The notes under the pieces were generated by a model. The model saw only the letters and a list, made by a program, of their open reading frames with translations. It had not been told where the DNA came from and did no database searches. The position numbers and the translations under genes are program-made. A DNA stretch of 37,327 nucleotides, from contig DGDR01000188.1 in assembly GCA_002385545.1 (NCBI GenBank), positions 1-37,327 on the forward strand. Direction: 5' to 3'. This DNA is from Clostridium sp. UBA3947 (GTDB lineage Bacteria; Bacillota; Clostridia; Clostridiales; Clostridiaceae). Below, piece by piece: positions 17,377 to 25,463 of this stretch; position 1 is the stretch's first letter; every line of letters starts with the position of its first letter.

Positions 17377-18117
17377 CTACTTTAATTCTGCTCTATTAAA
17401 GGAGACAAAGGCTATAGCAGTTGAAATTGCTATGGTAATTAAGCATATTGCCACTACTTCTAGTCCTTGTGAAAAAGTAATTTCTCTTAAGGTTGCTGTA
17501 TTTAGCTGGTAGAAAACCGTCTTTCCATAAATCTCTTTTACAGTATTATTTTTTAAGGATAATATTTGTCCTGCCCGGCACACTGTATCAAGAAGATAAA
17601 ATATAACACTAGGAGCAATAGGATTTTTGGTTAGGAAGGACAACATTACAATTATGCTAGACATACCAATATATATTAAGGTCATTAAAAAGCTTACTCG
17701 TAAAATAAGTAAAAGAGCTTGTAAATCAAAAGGCCTTCCGTATCCATTTATAAAAGTATTAATTAAAGTTATTACAAGAGGAAAAGCAAAACTAATAATT
17801 ACTGTTCCTAAATAGAAGGCTATACTTTTGGCAATTATTATATCCCTTCTTCTGTGTCCATAGGCCACTAGATTCTTTATGCTACCGCTGTGAAATTCGA
17901 TGCCGATAAAGTATCCGTAAATAGCCAATATAGGCATATATACTAGGAATTGCTGCATTTGAATAGAAAACATTAGCATATCTTCTCCGGACTTTGTTCT
18001 TAAAGTCTGGGCTAATATAGGGCCAGCTATACCTTGGGCCACTCCTGCTAGTAGCATAAGCCAAAATAGCTTGCTTGTTTTAAGCTTATGAAACTCAGCC
18101 TTTAGCAAATTAAGCAT
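17377..18117 (-). CDS. ABC-2 type transporter permease (BcrB-like)
   Basis: This integral membrane subunit of about 246 residues has six hydrophobic segments and no large soluble domain. It is of the ABC-2 type found in bacitracin or lantibiotic self-protection and resistance. N-terminal LLKAEFHKLKTSKLFWLMLL and SGSIKNLVAYGHRRRDII are typical of this family. A GTG lies upstream at 18126, but AGGAGG (complement of 18126-18131) is spaced correctly for the ATG at 18117, which I chose. It overlaps the end of the ATPase gene by eight bases, so the two products are made together. Confidence 0.88.
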   Translation of the reverse strand: MLNLLKAEFHKLKTSKLFWLMLLAGVAQGIAGPILAQTLRTKSGEDMLMFSIQMQQFLVYMPILAIYGYFIGIEFHSGSIKNLVAYGHRRRDIIIAKSIAFYLGTVIISFAFPLVITLINTFINGYGRPFDLQALLLILRVSFLMTLIYIGMSSIIVMLSFLTKNPIAPSVIFYLLDTVCRAGQILSLKNNTVKEIYGKTVFYQLNTATLREITFSQGLEVVAICLITIAISTAIAFVSFNRAELK

Positions 18118-19033
18118 GGCTACCACCTCCTACTAGCTTGGAAAAGTAGGTTTCCAAATCATCGCCCATTGGAGTGATTTGCTCCACAGCTATGCCGTTC
18201 ATAGTTAAAGTGGTAGAAACCTTAGCTGGTTCATCTAAATAGTCATAAAGCTTTATAATATTATCGGGCAATACTAGAAAATTTGAACTCTTAAGCTTTT
18301 TGTCGATTATTACAGATGCCTTTGCTACATCGTCAACCTTGATATATAAAAACTTTTGGCAGCGGTTTGATAATTCCTCTGCAGTGATTTCTTCTAAAAG
18401 CTTGCCCTTATGAATAATGCCGTAACAGTTAGCTAGCTGATAGAGCTCTGGTAAAATGTGGCTTGATATGAGAATAGTAACCCCATATTCCGTATTTAGC
18501 TTTCTAAGAATCTCACGAATCTCCACAATGCCCATAGGATCTAGCCCGTTTATGGGTTCGTCTAAAATTAGAAATTCTGGATCTCCTAGTAGTGCCATGG
18601 CAATTCCTAACCGTTGCTTCATGCCCAGTGAAAAACTCTTTACTTTTTTGTTTTTTTCCTGATTTAGGCCTACCATGGTCAAAGCCTTTTCTATGCATTC
18701 CTTTCCAGGGATACCCTTCTGTATTCTATCAATCTCAAGGTTTTCGTAAGCGGTTTTTAAAGGATAAAATACAGGAGCTTCTATAATGCAGCCCATCCTT
18801 CTTCTAGCCAGCTCAAGCCTTCTTCCTTCACTTTCTCCAAAGAGCTCAATAGATCCTTTGCTTTTGAAGGAAAGGCCAGCAATTATTCGAAAGAGGGTGG
18901 TTTTACCTGCTCCATTTTGACCGATAAAACCGTAGATTTGGCCTTTCTTTATAGTAATACTAACATTTTCTAAGGCATTTAAATTACCGTAGGTTTTACA
19001 TAGATTATAAGTTTTTAATATAATATTATCCAC
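18110..19033 (-). CDS. ABC transporter ATPase (BcrA-like)
   Basis: This 307-residue ATPase partners the ABC-2 permease. Walker A is GQNGAGKTT, the signature is FSLGMKQRLGIAMAL, Walker B is FLILDEPINGLDPMG, and the switch His lies in LISSHIL. The signature with LGMKQR and the ~90-residue tail after the switch are typical of BcrA-type exporters of bacitracin and lantibiotics. The start is GTG at 19033 with GGGAGG nine bases ahead. A 100-base gap with a direct repeat separates it from the response-regulator gene, so it may have its own regulated promoter. Confidence 0.92.
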   Translation of the reverse strand: MDNIILKTYNLCKTYGNLNALENVSITIKKGQIYGFIGQNGAGKTTLFRIIAGLSFKSKGSIELFGESEGRRLELARRRMGCIIEAPVFYPLKTAYENLEIDRIQKGIPGKECIEKALTMVGLNQEKNKKVKSFSLGMKQRLGIAMALLGDPEFLILDEPINGLDPMGIVEIREILRKLNTEYGVTILISSHILPELYQLANCYGIIHKGKLLEEITAEELSNRCQKFLYIKVDDVAKASVIIDKKLKSSNFLVLPDNIIKLYDYLDEPAKVSTTLTMNGIAVEQITPMGDDLETYFSKLVGGGSHA

Positions 19034-19114
19034 ACGAGATTACCTCCCTTATACAACACTAAAGTCCTGATACTATAAGCTTACAAGCCAACGCATAAGA
19101 GAAGTTAAAGAAAT

Positions 19115-19132
19115 CCTTAAGAAAACCTTAAG
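19115..19132 (-). promoter_or_regulatory. Direct repeat, candidate response-regulator binding site
   Basis: CCTTAAG-AAAA-CCTTAAG is a perfect 7-4-7 direct repeat with an 11-base period, the spacing used by PhoB/OmpR-type regulators such as the one encoded next door. On the minus strand it reads CTTAAGG twice. It starts about 80 bases ahead of the ATPase start, between the regulator and the transporter genes. Direct binding is inferred. Confidence 0.55.
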
Positions 19133-19133
19133 T

Positions 19134-19829
19134 CTATCCTTTTAGCCTGTAACCCATACCCCAAATAGTTTCTATATATTCCTCCTGGGGATTTGCCTTG
19201 GTAAGCTTGTTTCTAAGGTTACTCATATGAACATTAACCGTATTATCATCTCCTAAGTATTCATCTCCCCAGACGCTTTCAAATAGATTAGCTTTAGTGA
19301 ATACCTTTTTAGGATGGCTTAGGAGCAGCTCTAAAATAGCAAACTCCCTAGCAGTTAGGGTTACAAGCTTACTATTAACCCAAACCTCTTTAGTGCTTTT
19401 ATCCATAACTATATCTTTATGACTGAGCCTTTCTTTGACGGAAGTCGCATTGCTAAATTCCAGATATCTTCTTATATTTGAATATACTCTTGCCGATACT
19501 TCCTCTAAGTCAAAGGGCTTTATAATATAGTCGTCAGCTCCTGCTCTTAGCAGGTCTAATTTTAACTGTTTATCCAGTTTTGCTGTTATAACAATTATAG
19601 GCATCTGTTTAGTGGCTCTAATGTCCAAAAGCAACTGTTCACCATTTATACCTGGAATCATCAAATCTAGTAGCACCAAGTGAAATTCTGTCTGCTCCAG
19701 GTATAGCTTTGCCTCAGTGCCTGAATAGGCTTGCCTCACATTATAGCCACTTTTTGAAAGAAGTATGGCTAGCATATTATTTATCTCATTATCATCTTCT
19801 ACAACCAAAATATTTGCTTTTTCTATCAT
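19134..19829 (-). CDS. OmpR/PhoB-family response regulator
   Basis: This 231-residue two-component regulator has a receiver domain with acidic residues Glu11 and Asp12, phospho-acceptor Asp55 (LVLLDLMIPG) and the conserved Lys in DYIIKPFD. A winged-helix DNA-binding domain follows, with LTAREFAILELLLSHP, then TVNVHMSNLRNKL as recognition helix. The frame opens with GTG at 19841, but GGGTGAT lies right there and the receiver begins at ATG 19829 (MIEKANILVV), so the ATG is preferred. It is first in the operon with the BcrA-like transporter and the kinase, and should activate that transporter. Confidence 0.93.
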   Translation of the reverse strand: MIEKANILVVEDDNEINNMLAILLSKSGYNVRQAYSGTEAKLYLEQTEFHLVLLDLMIPGINGEQLLLDIRATKQMPIIVITAKLDKQLKLDLLRAGADDYIIKPFDLEEVSARVYSNIRRYLEFSNATSVKERLSHKDIVMDKSTKEVWVNSKLVTLTAREFAILELLLSHPKKVFTKANLFESVWGDEYLGDDNTVNVHMSNLRNKLTKANPQEEYIETIWGMGYRLKG

Positions 19830-19922
19830 AAAAATTATCACCCAAATTTATTTTAACACATTTAACATCTTGTGGTATAAATATAAGAGAAGTATATAAG
19901 CTTTGCAAATTTTGAGGGAGTA

Positions 19923-19953
19923 TAGGAAATCTTTCCTAAAGAAATCCTATAAT
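19923..19953 (+). promoter_or_regulatory. Barnase promoter -10 with upstream palindrome
   Basis: TATAAT at 19948-19953 lies 26 bases ahead of the barnase start. Just upstream, TAGGAAA-TC-TTTCCTA (19923-19938) is a perfect 7-2-7 palindrome where a -35 box and spacer would be, and no good -35 box is present. The promoter may need an activator or be shut by a repressor there. Confidence 0.45.
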
Positions 19954-19979
19954 AAAAAAAAATAAAAAGGAGAAAAGAA

Positions 19980-20528
19980 ATGTTAAAAAATAAAAAATGG
20001 ATTAGCTGGTTAATAGGAATATACACCATATTATTTTTGCTTTTATTTGCTGGCTGTGGTGTGACAGATGATATAATTAGGCCACAGAATTCTGACATAA
20101 ATTCCTCTATTTCCGAGGAAATTTCAAATGCAAATCCTGCTAAAAAGGAGCAGGAACCTAGTAAAACTGACACAACTAAGGTTAAGGTAAAGAAGGGAGA
20201 AAGCTATACATCAAAGGATGAAGTAGCAGCTTATATTCATGAATTTAAGGAGCTGCCCCCTAATTTTATCACCAAAAAGGAAGCACAAAAGCTTGGCTGG
20301 GATTCTTCCAAGGGTAATCTTTGGGAGGTAACAGAGAAAAAGTCTATTGGTGGAGATATTTTTAGAAATCTTGAAGGTCTATTACCTGAGGCAAAGGGCC
20401 GAATATATTATGAATGTGATATAAACTACAATGGTGGCTATCGAGGACCAGAGCGGATAGTCTATTCCAATGATGGATTGATATATTATACAAATGACCA
20501 TTATAAAACATTTGAAAGGCTGTATTAG
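19980..20528 (+). CDS. Barnase-type guanyl-specific ribonuclease with lipobox
   Basis: This is a close relative of barnase, an extracellular RNase that cuts after guanosine. Residues about 75-182 align along the whole barnase sequence: YITKSEAQALGW appears as FITKKEAQKLGW, and SIGGDIF is identical. Catalytic residues are all present: Glu145 (barnase Glu73), Arg155 (Arg83), Arg159 (Arg87) and His174 (His102). The N-terminus is a lipoprotein signal with FAGC and Cys26, followed by a polar linker of about 45 residues rich in Lys, Ser and Glu. The enzyme would therefore be tethered to the outer face of the membrane and not released, unlike Bacillus barnase. ATG at 19980 follows AAAAGGAG. The barstar gene comes next. 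Confidence 0.93.
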   Translation: MLKNKKWISWLIGIYTILFLLLFAGCGVTDDIIRPQNSDINSSISEEISNANPAKKEQEPSKTDTTKVKVKKGESYTSKDEVAAYIHEFKELPPNFITKKEAQKLGWDSSKGNLWEVTEKKSIGGDIFRNLEGLLPEAKGRIYYECDINYNGGYRGPERIVYSNDGLIYYTNDHYKTFERLY

Positions 20529-20540
20529 AGAGGGATGTAT

Positions 20541-20825
20541 ATGAAAGAAATTCGATTAAATGGAGAAAAAATGATCAATAAGGCTGCAACCCATGCTTAT
20601 TTAAAGGAAAAACTAGCCTTGCCTTCCTATTACGGTGAAAATTTAGATGCCTTGTGGGATTGTCTAGAAGAAGACCCTTCCGAAAGAAAGGTTATCTTAT
20701 ATAACACTAAAGCTATGATAGATAATTTGGGTTCTTACGGCGAAGGTATCATTAATTTATTAGAACAAGTTGCTATGGAAAATAATAATATAATAGTAGA
20801 AATTGAAAGGGACAGTGGTGTTTAA
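20541..20825 (+). CDS. Barstar-type ribonuclease inhibitor
   Basis: This 94-residue cytoplasmic inhibitor blocks the neighbouring RNase before export. LALPSYYGENLDALWDCLEE matches the barnase-binding helix and loop of barstar, including the two Asp (in NLDAL and LWD) that plug the active site. The C-terminal strand NNNIIVEIE matches the end of the fold. An in-frame ATG at 20535 overlaps the ribosome binding site GAGAGGG, so ATG at 20541 is the likely start. It lies 12 bases after the RNase gene, in the same unit, so toxin and inhibitor are made together. Confidence 0.95.
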   Translation: MKEIRLNGEKMINKAATHAYLKEKLALPSYYGENLDALWDCLEEDPSERKVILYNTKAMIDNLGSYGEGIINLLEQVAMENNNIIVEIERDSGV

Positions 20826-20842
20826 CGCCATTGTCCTTTTTT
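20810..20842 (+). terminator. Rho-independent terminator after barstar
   Basis: GGACAGTGGTG at 20810-20820 pairs with CGCCATTGTCC at 20826-20836 (with G-U pairs), followed by six Ts. The left arm lies inside the last codons of the barstar gene, a compact arrangement. Confidence 0.9.
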
Positions 20843-20860
20843 AGTAGAAAATTATTCTTG

Positions 20861-20879
20861 TAATAGTATTTTACTATTA
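20861..20879 (+). promoter_or_regulatory. Palindrome just upstream of the siderophore promoter
   Basis: TAATAGTA-TTT-TACTATTA is a perfect 8-3-8 inverted repeat that ends four bases before the -35 box. It could be a binding site for an activator, or simply an A+T-rich hairpin behind the barstar terminator. Confidence 0.35.
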
Positions 20880-20882
20880 AAC

Positions 20883-20911
20883 TTGACAAGTATTAGTACA
20901 ATCTATATAAT
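20883..20911 (+). promoter_or_regulatory. Consensus sigma-A promoter of the siderophore operon
   Basis: TTGACA at 20883-20888 and TATAAT at 20906-20911 with exactly 17 bases between are a perfect match to the vegetative consensus. Such a strong promoter usually needs a repressor, and a Fur box lies right behind it. Confidence 0.9.
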
Positions 20912-20922
20912 AACAAATGTAT

Positions 20923-20941
20923 GAAAATGAGAATCAATTTC
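20923..20941 (+). promoter_or_regulatory. Fur box
   Basis: GAAAATGAGAATCAATTTC matches the classical 19-base Fur consensus GATAATGATAATCATTATC at 15 positions. It begins 12 bases after the -10 box, over the transcription start region, so iron-loaded Fur would block the promoter. Confidence 0.82.
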
Positions 20942-20989
20942 AATAGAATAATATGGAAATAAATTAATTTACATATAGGAGGAGTATAT

Positions 20990-22030
20990 ATGAAATTAAA
21001 AGTAATAAGTGCCCTTATTCTGACCTCTGCTCTATTAATAACAGGATGTTCAGGAGCTCAGGATAAAACTCAAGACAACAATAGGGATAATACTAAGGTA
21101 GAGGAAGGAACATCTACTAGCTATCCCATAACAATCAAGCATGCCTATGGAGAAACGGTGATTGAAAAGGAACCTACAAGGGTTGCCACAATTTCTTGGG
21201 GTAATCATGACGTACCATTAGCTTTAGGAGTTGTGCCTGTTGGTGTATCTAAGGCCAATTACGGAGAGACCGATGAAAATGGTTTGCTACCATGGACAGG
21301 AGAGCAATATAAGAAGTTAGGAGTGGATAAGCCTCAAGTATTTGATGATGTTGATGGTTTAGACTACGAGGCTATAAGCGATGCAAATCCTGATGTTATC
21401 TTAGCAGCATATTCTGGTATAACTCAGGAGGAGTACGATATGCTAAGTCAAATTGCCCCTGTAGTAGCGTATCCAAGTCTTCCATGGCAAACATATTGGC
21501 GGGACCAAATAACAATAAACGCAACAGCAATGGGTAAGAAGGCTGAAGGAGAAAAGTTAGTTTCCGATTTAGAAAAGCTAATAGAAGAAAAAACTAGTGC
21601 TAAGCCAAACATTAAAGGTAAGAAGGCGGCCTTTTGCTACTTCAATCCAGCGGATTTAGGTAAATTTTATGTATATCTACCATCAGATCCTCGTGCAGCT
21701 TATTTAACGGATTTAGGTATGGTAGTGCCAGAAAGCGTAAAGAAATTAGCAGAGACTTCAAATAGCTTTGCTCTAGAAATTAGTTCAGAAAATATTGATC
21801 AATTATCAGATATAGATATTATTTTAGCCTATGGTAATGACGATTTATTAAAGCAGCTTCAAGGCGATGCTTTGCTAGGAACAGTTCCAGCTATTAAAAA
21901 TGGTGCTGTAGCAATTATAGAAGATGGATCCTCATTAGCAGCTTCCTGTACTCCAAGTGCCCTATCTATTCCTGCAACTATAGATGAATATTTAGATATA
22001 ATTGGAGAGGCAGCAGATAAGGTAAAATGA
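20990..22030 (+). CDS. Ferric-siderophore-binding lipoprotein
   Basis: This 346-residue lipoprotein captures iron chelates outside the cell. The signal ends in LLITGC with lipidated Cys20. The mature part starts ITIKHAYGETVIEKEPTRV and includes IAPVVAYPSLPWQTY, typical of FecB/FhuD-like type III binding proteins with two lobes joined by one helix. The exact chelate cannot be read from sequence. ATG at 20990 is preceded by AGGAGGAG. It is first in a four-gene operon whose parts overlap, under a Fur-controlled promoter. Confidence 0.9.
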   Translation: MKLKVISALILTSALLITGCSGAQDKTQDNNRDNTKVEEGTSTSYPITIKHAYGETVIEKEPTRVATISWGNHDVPLALGVVPVGVSKANYGETDENGLLPWTGEQYKKLGVDKPQVFDDVDGLDYEAISDANPDVILAAYSGITQEEYDMLSQIAPVVAYPSLPWQTYWRDQITINATAMGKKAEGEKLVSDLEKLIEEKTSAKPNIKGKKAAFCYFNPADLGKFYVYLPSDPRAAYLTDLGMVVPESVKKLAETSNSFALEISSENIDQLSDIDIILAYGNDDLLKQLQGDALLGTVPAIKNGAVAIIEDGSSLAASCTPSALSIPATIDEYLDIIGEAADKVK

Positions 22031-23025
22031 AGCAATCAAAAACAATTTTAATTTATTTACTTAGTTTTATTTTTCTAGGTTTATGTGTGCTTGCATCCCT
22101 GGCCTGGGGGTCAAAAAGTATTGAGTTTAGTCAGGTGCTTAAGGCTTTATTGGATAGTAATGACAGTTCTTTTGCTGCTCTAGTAGTCCGGGAGCGTATT
22201 CCAAGAACTATTTTCAGTATTATGGCAGGGGCTTCTCTTGGAATTTCAGGAGCCCTTATGCAATCCATAACTAGAAACCCTATTGCAGATCCAAGTATTT
22301 TAGGAGTTAATACAGGAGCGTCTTTATTTGTTGTAATTGGAATAGCCTTTTTTAATATTGGTTCAGCTAAGCAGTATATTTGGCTTGCATTACTTGGAGC
22401 AGCTTTAACTGCAGTATTTGTTTATTTTATAGCTTCTATAGGAAGTGGGGGTATGACTCCAATAAAGCTTGCTTTATCAGGGGCAGCTACCAGTGCTGTT
22501 TTATCCTCTTTAGTTAGTGCAGTGTTGCTTCCTAGAAGTCAGGCTATGGATGCTTTTAGGTTTTGGCAGGTGGGAAGCGTAAGCGGTGCCACCTGGGAGA
22601 GCATCAGTTTAATACTGCCCTTTGTAATAATTGGACTAATAATAAGCATAGCAGTAACACCAGCACTCAATATTTTAGCTCTAGGGGACGAGGTTGCCAC
22701 TGGTCTTGGAGTAAATACAGGCCTTATAAGGCTGGTATGTGCCCTTGCAGGAGTTATGCTTTCTGGTGCAACTACGGCTGTGGCAGGTCCTATTGGTTTT
22801 ATAGGCTTAATGATACCTCACAGTATACGTTTGATTTTTGGATCAAATCTAAAGGGTTTAGTTCCTTTGTCTGCCATTGGAGGAGCAGCCCTATTAACAA
22901 TTTCAGATGTTTTAGGTAGAGTAATAGGAAGTCCTGGAGAGGTTCAGGTTGGAATAATTACCGCCTTTTTAGGAGCACCTATCCTTATAATAATTGCTAG
23001 GAAAGCGAAGGTGAGAGCTATATGA
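22027..23025 (+). CDS. FecCD-type iron-siderophore permease (first)
   Basis: This 332-residue FecCD-family permease has about ten membrane helices. Family patterns include PRTIFSIMAGASLGISGALM, NPIADPSILGVNTGAS and GPIGFIGLMIPHSIR, the last being the coupling loop for the ATPase. It forms a heterodimeric channel with the next product. The start overlaps the binding-protein stop as ATGA, and its own stop overlaps the next gene in the same way. Confidence 0.93.
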   Translation: MKQSKTILIYLLSFIFLGLCVLASLAWGSKSIEFSQVLKALLDSNDSSFAALVVRERIPRTIFSIMAGASLGISGALMQSITRNPIADPSILGVNTGASLFVVIGIAFFNIGSAKQYIWLALLGAALTAVFVYFIASIGSGGMTPIKLALSGAATSAVLSSLVSAVLLPRSQAMDAFRFWQVGSVSGATWESISLILPFVIIGLIISIAVTPALNILALGDEVATGLGVNTGLIRLVCALAGVMLSGATTAVAGPIGFIGLMIPHSIRLIFGSNLKGLVPLSAIGGAALLTISDVLGRVIGSPGEVQVGIITAFLGAPILIIIARKAKVRAI

Positions 23026-24053
23026 TAGAAGGTGCTCACAATCTAATTACACAAGGTTACACTAGAAGAAAAATTCGACGTATCAGCGTAAATATTATTT
23101 TACTACTTCTAACAGTAGCTCTATGCCTTGTAATGCTTGTATATGGTAAAAACACCTATAGCTTAAGCACTGTTCTAAGGGTTATAAGCGGTGAGAAGAT
23201 ACAGGGAGCTAGTTTTACCATAGGAACTCTTCGCTTACCAAGGATGCTTTGTGGAGCCTTGGCTGGGCTAGCCTTTGGCATAGCAGGAAACACCTTTCGG
23301 ACAATGCTCAGAAATCCCTTAGCTAGTCCTGATATTATAGGTATAAGCTCTGGTTCTAGCGTTGCTGCAGTTTTTTGCATATTAATGCTACGTATGAGTG
23401 GTAGTAGAGTAGCTATAGCAGCGGTGATTTCAGGGATTTTAGTAGCAGCTCTTATATATTTGCTATCTAAGGGATCATCATTTTCCAGTAGCAGGTTGAT
23501 ACTTATAGGAATCGGCGTGCAAGCTATGATTAATGCTCTTATATCCTATCTACTAGCTAAAGCCTCCCAGCATGATGTAGGAGCTGCACTTAGATGGTTA
23601 AGCGGAAGCCTGAATGGTATGCAGATGGAAGCAGTACCTAAATTGCTTATAGTTGTACTTATAGGAGGAACTATTATCTTATCATTAACAAGGGAGCTTA
23701 AGGTACTGGAATTAGGAGATGAGTTTTCAACTACATTGGGTGTAAAAATAAATTTAGTAAGATTACTCTTAATCCTTAGTGCTGTATTTTTAATAGCTTT
23801 TGCAACCTCTATTACTGGTCCCATTGCCTTTGTAGCATTTTTGTCTGGACCTATAGCCGCTAGACTTGTTGGATTAGGGGCTTCAAATGTTCTAGCCTCT
23901 GGTCTAGTTGGGGCTATATTAGTTCTTGGAGCAGATATGCTTGGTCAGTTTGCCTTTGGCACAAGATTTCCTGTTGGTGTGGTTACAGGGATTTTAGGAG
24001 CACCATATATGCTGTTTCTATTAGTTCTTATAAATAGGAGGGGAAAAGCCTAA
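23022..24053 (+). CDS. FecCD-type iron-siderophore permease (second)
   Basis: This is the second channel subunit, 343 residues. LRLPRMLCGALAGLAFGIAG, NPLASPDIIGISSGSS and GPIAFVAFLSGPIARL-like residues (here GPIAFVAFLSGPIAARL) identify the FecCD family. A basic N-terminal tail of about 20 residues (TRRKIRRISV) precedes the first membrane helix. It overlaps the gene before it by four bases and shares one base with the ATPase gene after it. Confidence 0.93.
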   Translation: MIEGAHNLITQGYTRRKIRRISVNIILLLLTVALCLVMLVYGKNTYSLSTVLRVISGEKIQGASFTIGTLRLPRMLCGALAGLAFGIAGNTFRTMLRNPLASPDIIGISSGSSVAAVFCILMLRMSGSRVAIAAVISGILVAALIYLLSKGSSFSSSRLILIGIGVQAMINALISYLLAKASQHDVGAALRWLSGSLNGMQMEAVPKLLIVVLIGGTIILSLTRELKVLELGDEFSTTLGVKINLVRLLLILSAVFLIAFATSITGPIAFVAFLSGPIAARLVGLGASNVLASGLVGAILVLGADMLGQFAFGTRFPVGVVTGILGAPYMLFLLVLINRRGKA

Positions 24054-24874
24054 TGCTAAACAAAAAACATTCATTTGAAGGGAAAGAAATAGTAGCTGGA
24101 TATGACAAGAAGGTTATAGTGGATGGGATTGATATAGCTATTCCAAGCAATAAAATCAGTGTTATTATAGGTGCCAATGCCTGTGGCAAATCCACCTTAC
24201 TAAAAACTCTAGCCCGACTTATTAAGCCCGTATCGGGACAGGTTGTTATTGATGGTAAAAAAGTAACTTCAATGCCTTCCAAGCAGCTAGCAAAGGTTTT
24301 AGGCTTACTTCCTCAGTCTCCTGTGGTTCCAGAAGGTATAACTGTCTGGGACTTAGTTTCAAGAGGTAGATATCCCTATCAATCCTTTATGAAAAGCATG
24401 GATAAAGCAGATTTTGAAGCAGTGGAAGAGGCTCTTGAAATAATGGGAATTACAGAGCTGGCTAACCGTAACGTGGATGAGTTATCTGGTGGACAGCGCC
24501 AAAGGGTGTGGATTGCCATGGCCCTTGCTCAGCAAACGGATATACTGCTTCTAGATGAACCAACTACCTACCTTGATATAGCCTATCAAGTGGAGATTCT
24601 TGATTTATTAACGGATTTAAACCGAAAAAGAGGCACTACTATTGTAATGGTGCTCCACGATATAAACTTATCTGCTAGATATGCCGATTATATATTTGCC
24701 ATTAAAAAAGGAAAACTTATTGCTCAGGGTACGCCAGCAGAGGTTATAACTCCGGAATTAATTAATTCAGTATTTGGTCTAGACTGCGTAGTTATTGAAG
24801 ATCCAGTATCCTACACACCTTTTATCGTACCCAAAGGAAGACATCATGCAGTAAATAAAGTAATTAACCTATAG
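24053..24874 (+). CDS. Iron-siderophore ABC transporter ATPase (FepC/FhuC-like)
   Basis: This 273-residue ATPase drives the FecCD-type channel. Walker A is GANACGKST, the Q-loop is LGLLPQSPVVPEGITV, the signature is LSGGQRQRVWIAMALAQ, Walker B is ILLLDEPTTYLD, and the switch is VLHDINLSARYAD. PQ...PEGITV, QRVWIAMALAQ and DEPTTYLDI are characteristic of the FepC/FhuC branch. The start shares a base with the previous stop (TAATG). A terminator follows, which closes the operon. Confidence 0.94.
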   Translation: MLNKKHSFEGKEIVAGYDKKVIVDGIDIAIPSNKISVIIGANACGKSTLLKTLARLIKPVSGQVVIDGKKVTSMPSKQLAKVLGLLPQSPVVPEGITVWDLVSRGRYPYQSFMKSMDKADFEAVEEALEIMGITELANRNVDELSGGQRQRVWIAMALAQQTDILLLDEPTTYLDIAYQVEILDLLTDLNRKRGTTIVMVLHDINLSARYADYIFAIKKGKLIAQGTPAEVITPELINSVFGLDCVVIEDPVSYTPFIVPKGRHHAVNKVINL

Positions 24875-24892
24875 AAAAAACGTGAATTTTCC

Positions 24893-24929
24893 ATCTCAGG
24901 TAAGGCAATACCTGAGATTTTTATTTTTA
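24893..24929 (+). terminator. Rho-independent terminator of the siderophore operon
   Basis: ATCTCAGGTA at 24893-24902 pairs perfectly with TACCTGAGAT at 24909-24918 around a six-base loop, followed by a T-rich tract. Confidence 0.93.
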
Positions 24930-25112
24930 TAGAAAATTATAAAATATTATTTGGTGCAATAATAAAGAAGAGTATATTTCCTTATGAAATGATATAATTA
25001 AATTAAAACTTACAGAATTTATTCCTGTTAGGGAAAAGCTTTATCATAAAGGTGCTTACAAAAATATGGAAACTAAATTATATAAACTGATAGAGGAGTA
25101 GTGAGAAGTAAA

Positions 25113-25463
25113 ATGAGCAAGCATCGCATTTATACAACCAGTGTGGCAAGTGATTATCCCTATTATATTGCAAAGGCAGAGAAGAAAGGACGTACCAAGG
25201 AGGAAGTGGATGAAATTATCCGTTGGCTCACTGGATATAGTCAGGAGCAATTAGAGGAGCAGCTAGAAAAGGAGACAGATTTCGAGACCTTCTTTGCAGA
25301 AGCTCCCCAGATGAACCCCAATCGTTCTTTGATTAAAGGTGTCATTTGCGGCGTCCGAATAGAAGAAATCGAAGAGACAATAATGCGAGAAATTCGCTAT
25401 TTAGATAAGCTTGTTGATGAATTAGCCAAGGGAAAGGCAATGGATAAAATTTTACGAAAATAA
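25113..25463 (+). CDS. DUF2200 family protein
   Basis: This 116-residue protein matches the DUF2200 family along its length: KHRIYTTS at the start, KAEKKGRTKEEVDEIIRWLT, AEAPQMNPNRSLIKGVICG and MREIRYLDKLVDELAKGK. The function is unknown. The family is common as a stand-alone gene in many bacteria and looks like a small helical DNA- or RNA-binding protein, though this is a guess. GTG at 25101 would add four residues, but family members begin at M-S/T-KHR, so ATG 25113 is used. All eight arginine codons are CGN, unlike every neighbour, which points to recent transfer. It has no operon partner. Confidence 0.88.
   Translation: MSKHRIYTTSVASDYPYYIAKAEKKGRTKEEVDEIIRWLTGYSQEQLEEQLEKETDFETFFAEAPQMNPNRSLIKGVICGVRIEEIEETIMREIRYLDKLVDELAKGKAMDKILRK

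Noticed and set aside
17027..17512. Plus-strand open frame of 161 codons
   Set aside because: It runs antisense across the histidine kinase and permease genes, both of which have conserved motifs.
22563..22919. A 118-codon open frame within the first FecCD permease gene
   Set aside because: It overlaps a clear FecCD coding region in another frame, gives a composition rich in Cys, Trp and Arg, and matches no family.
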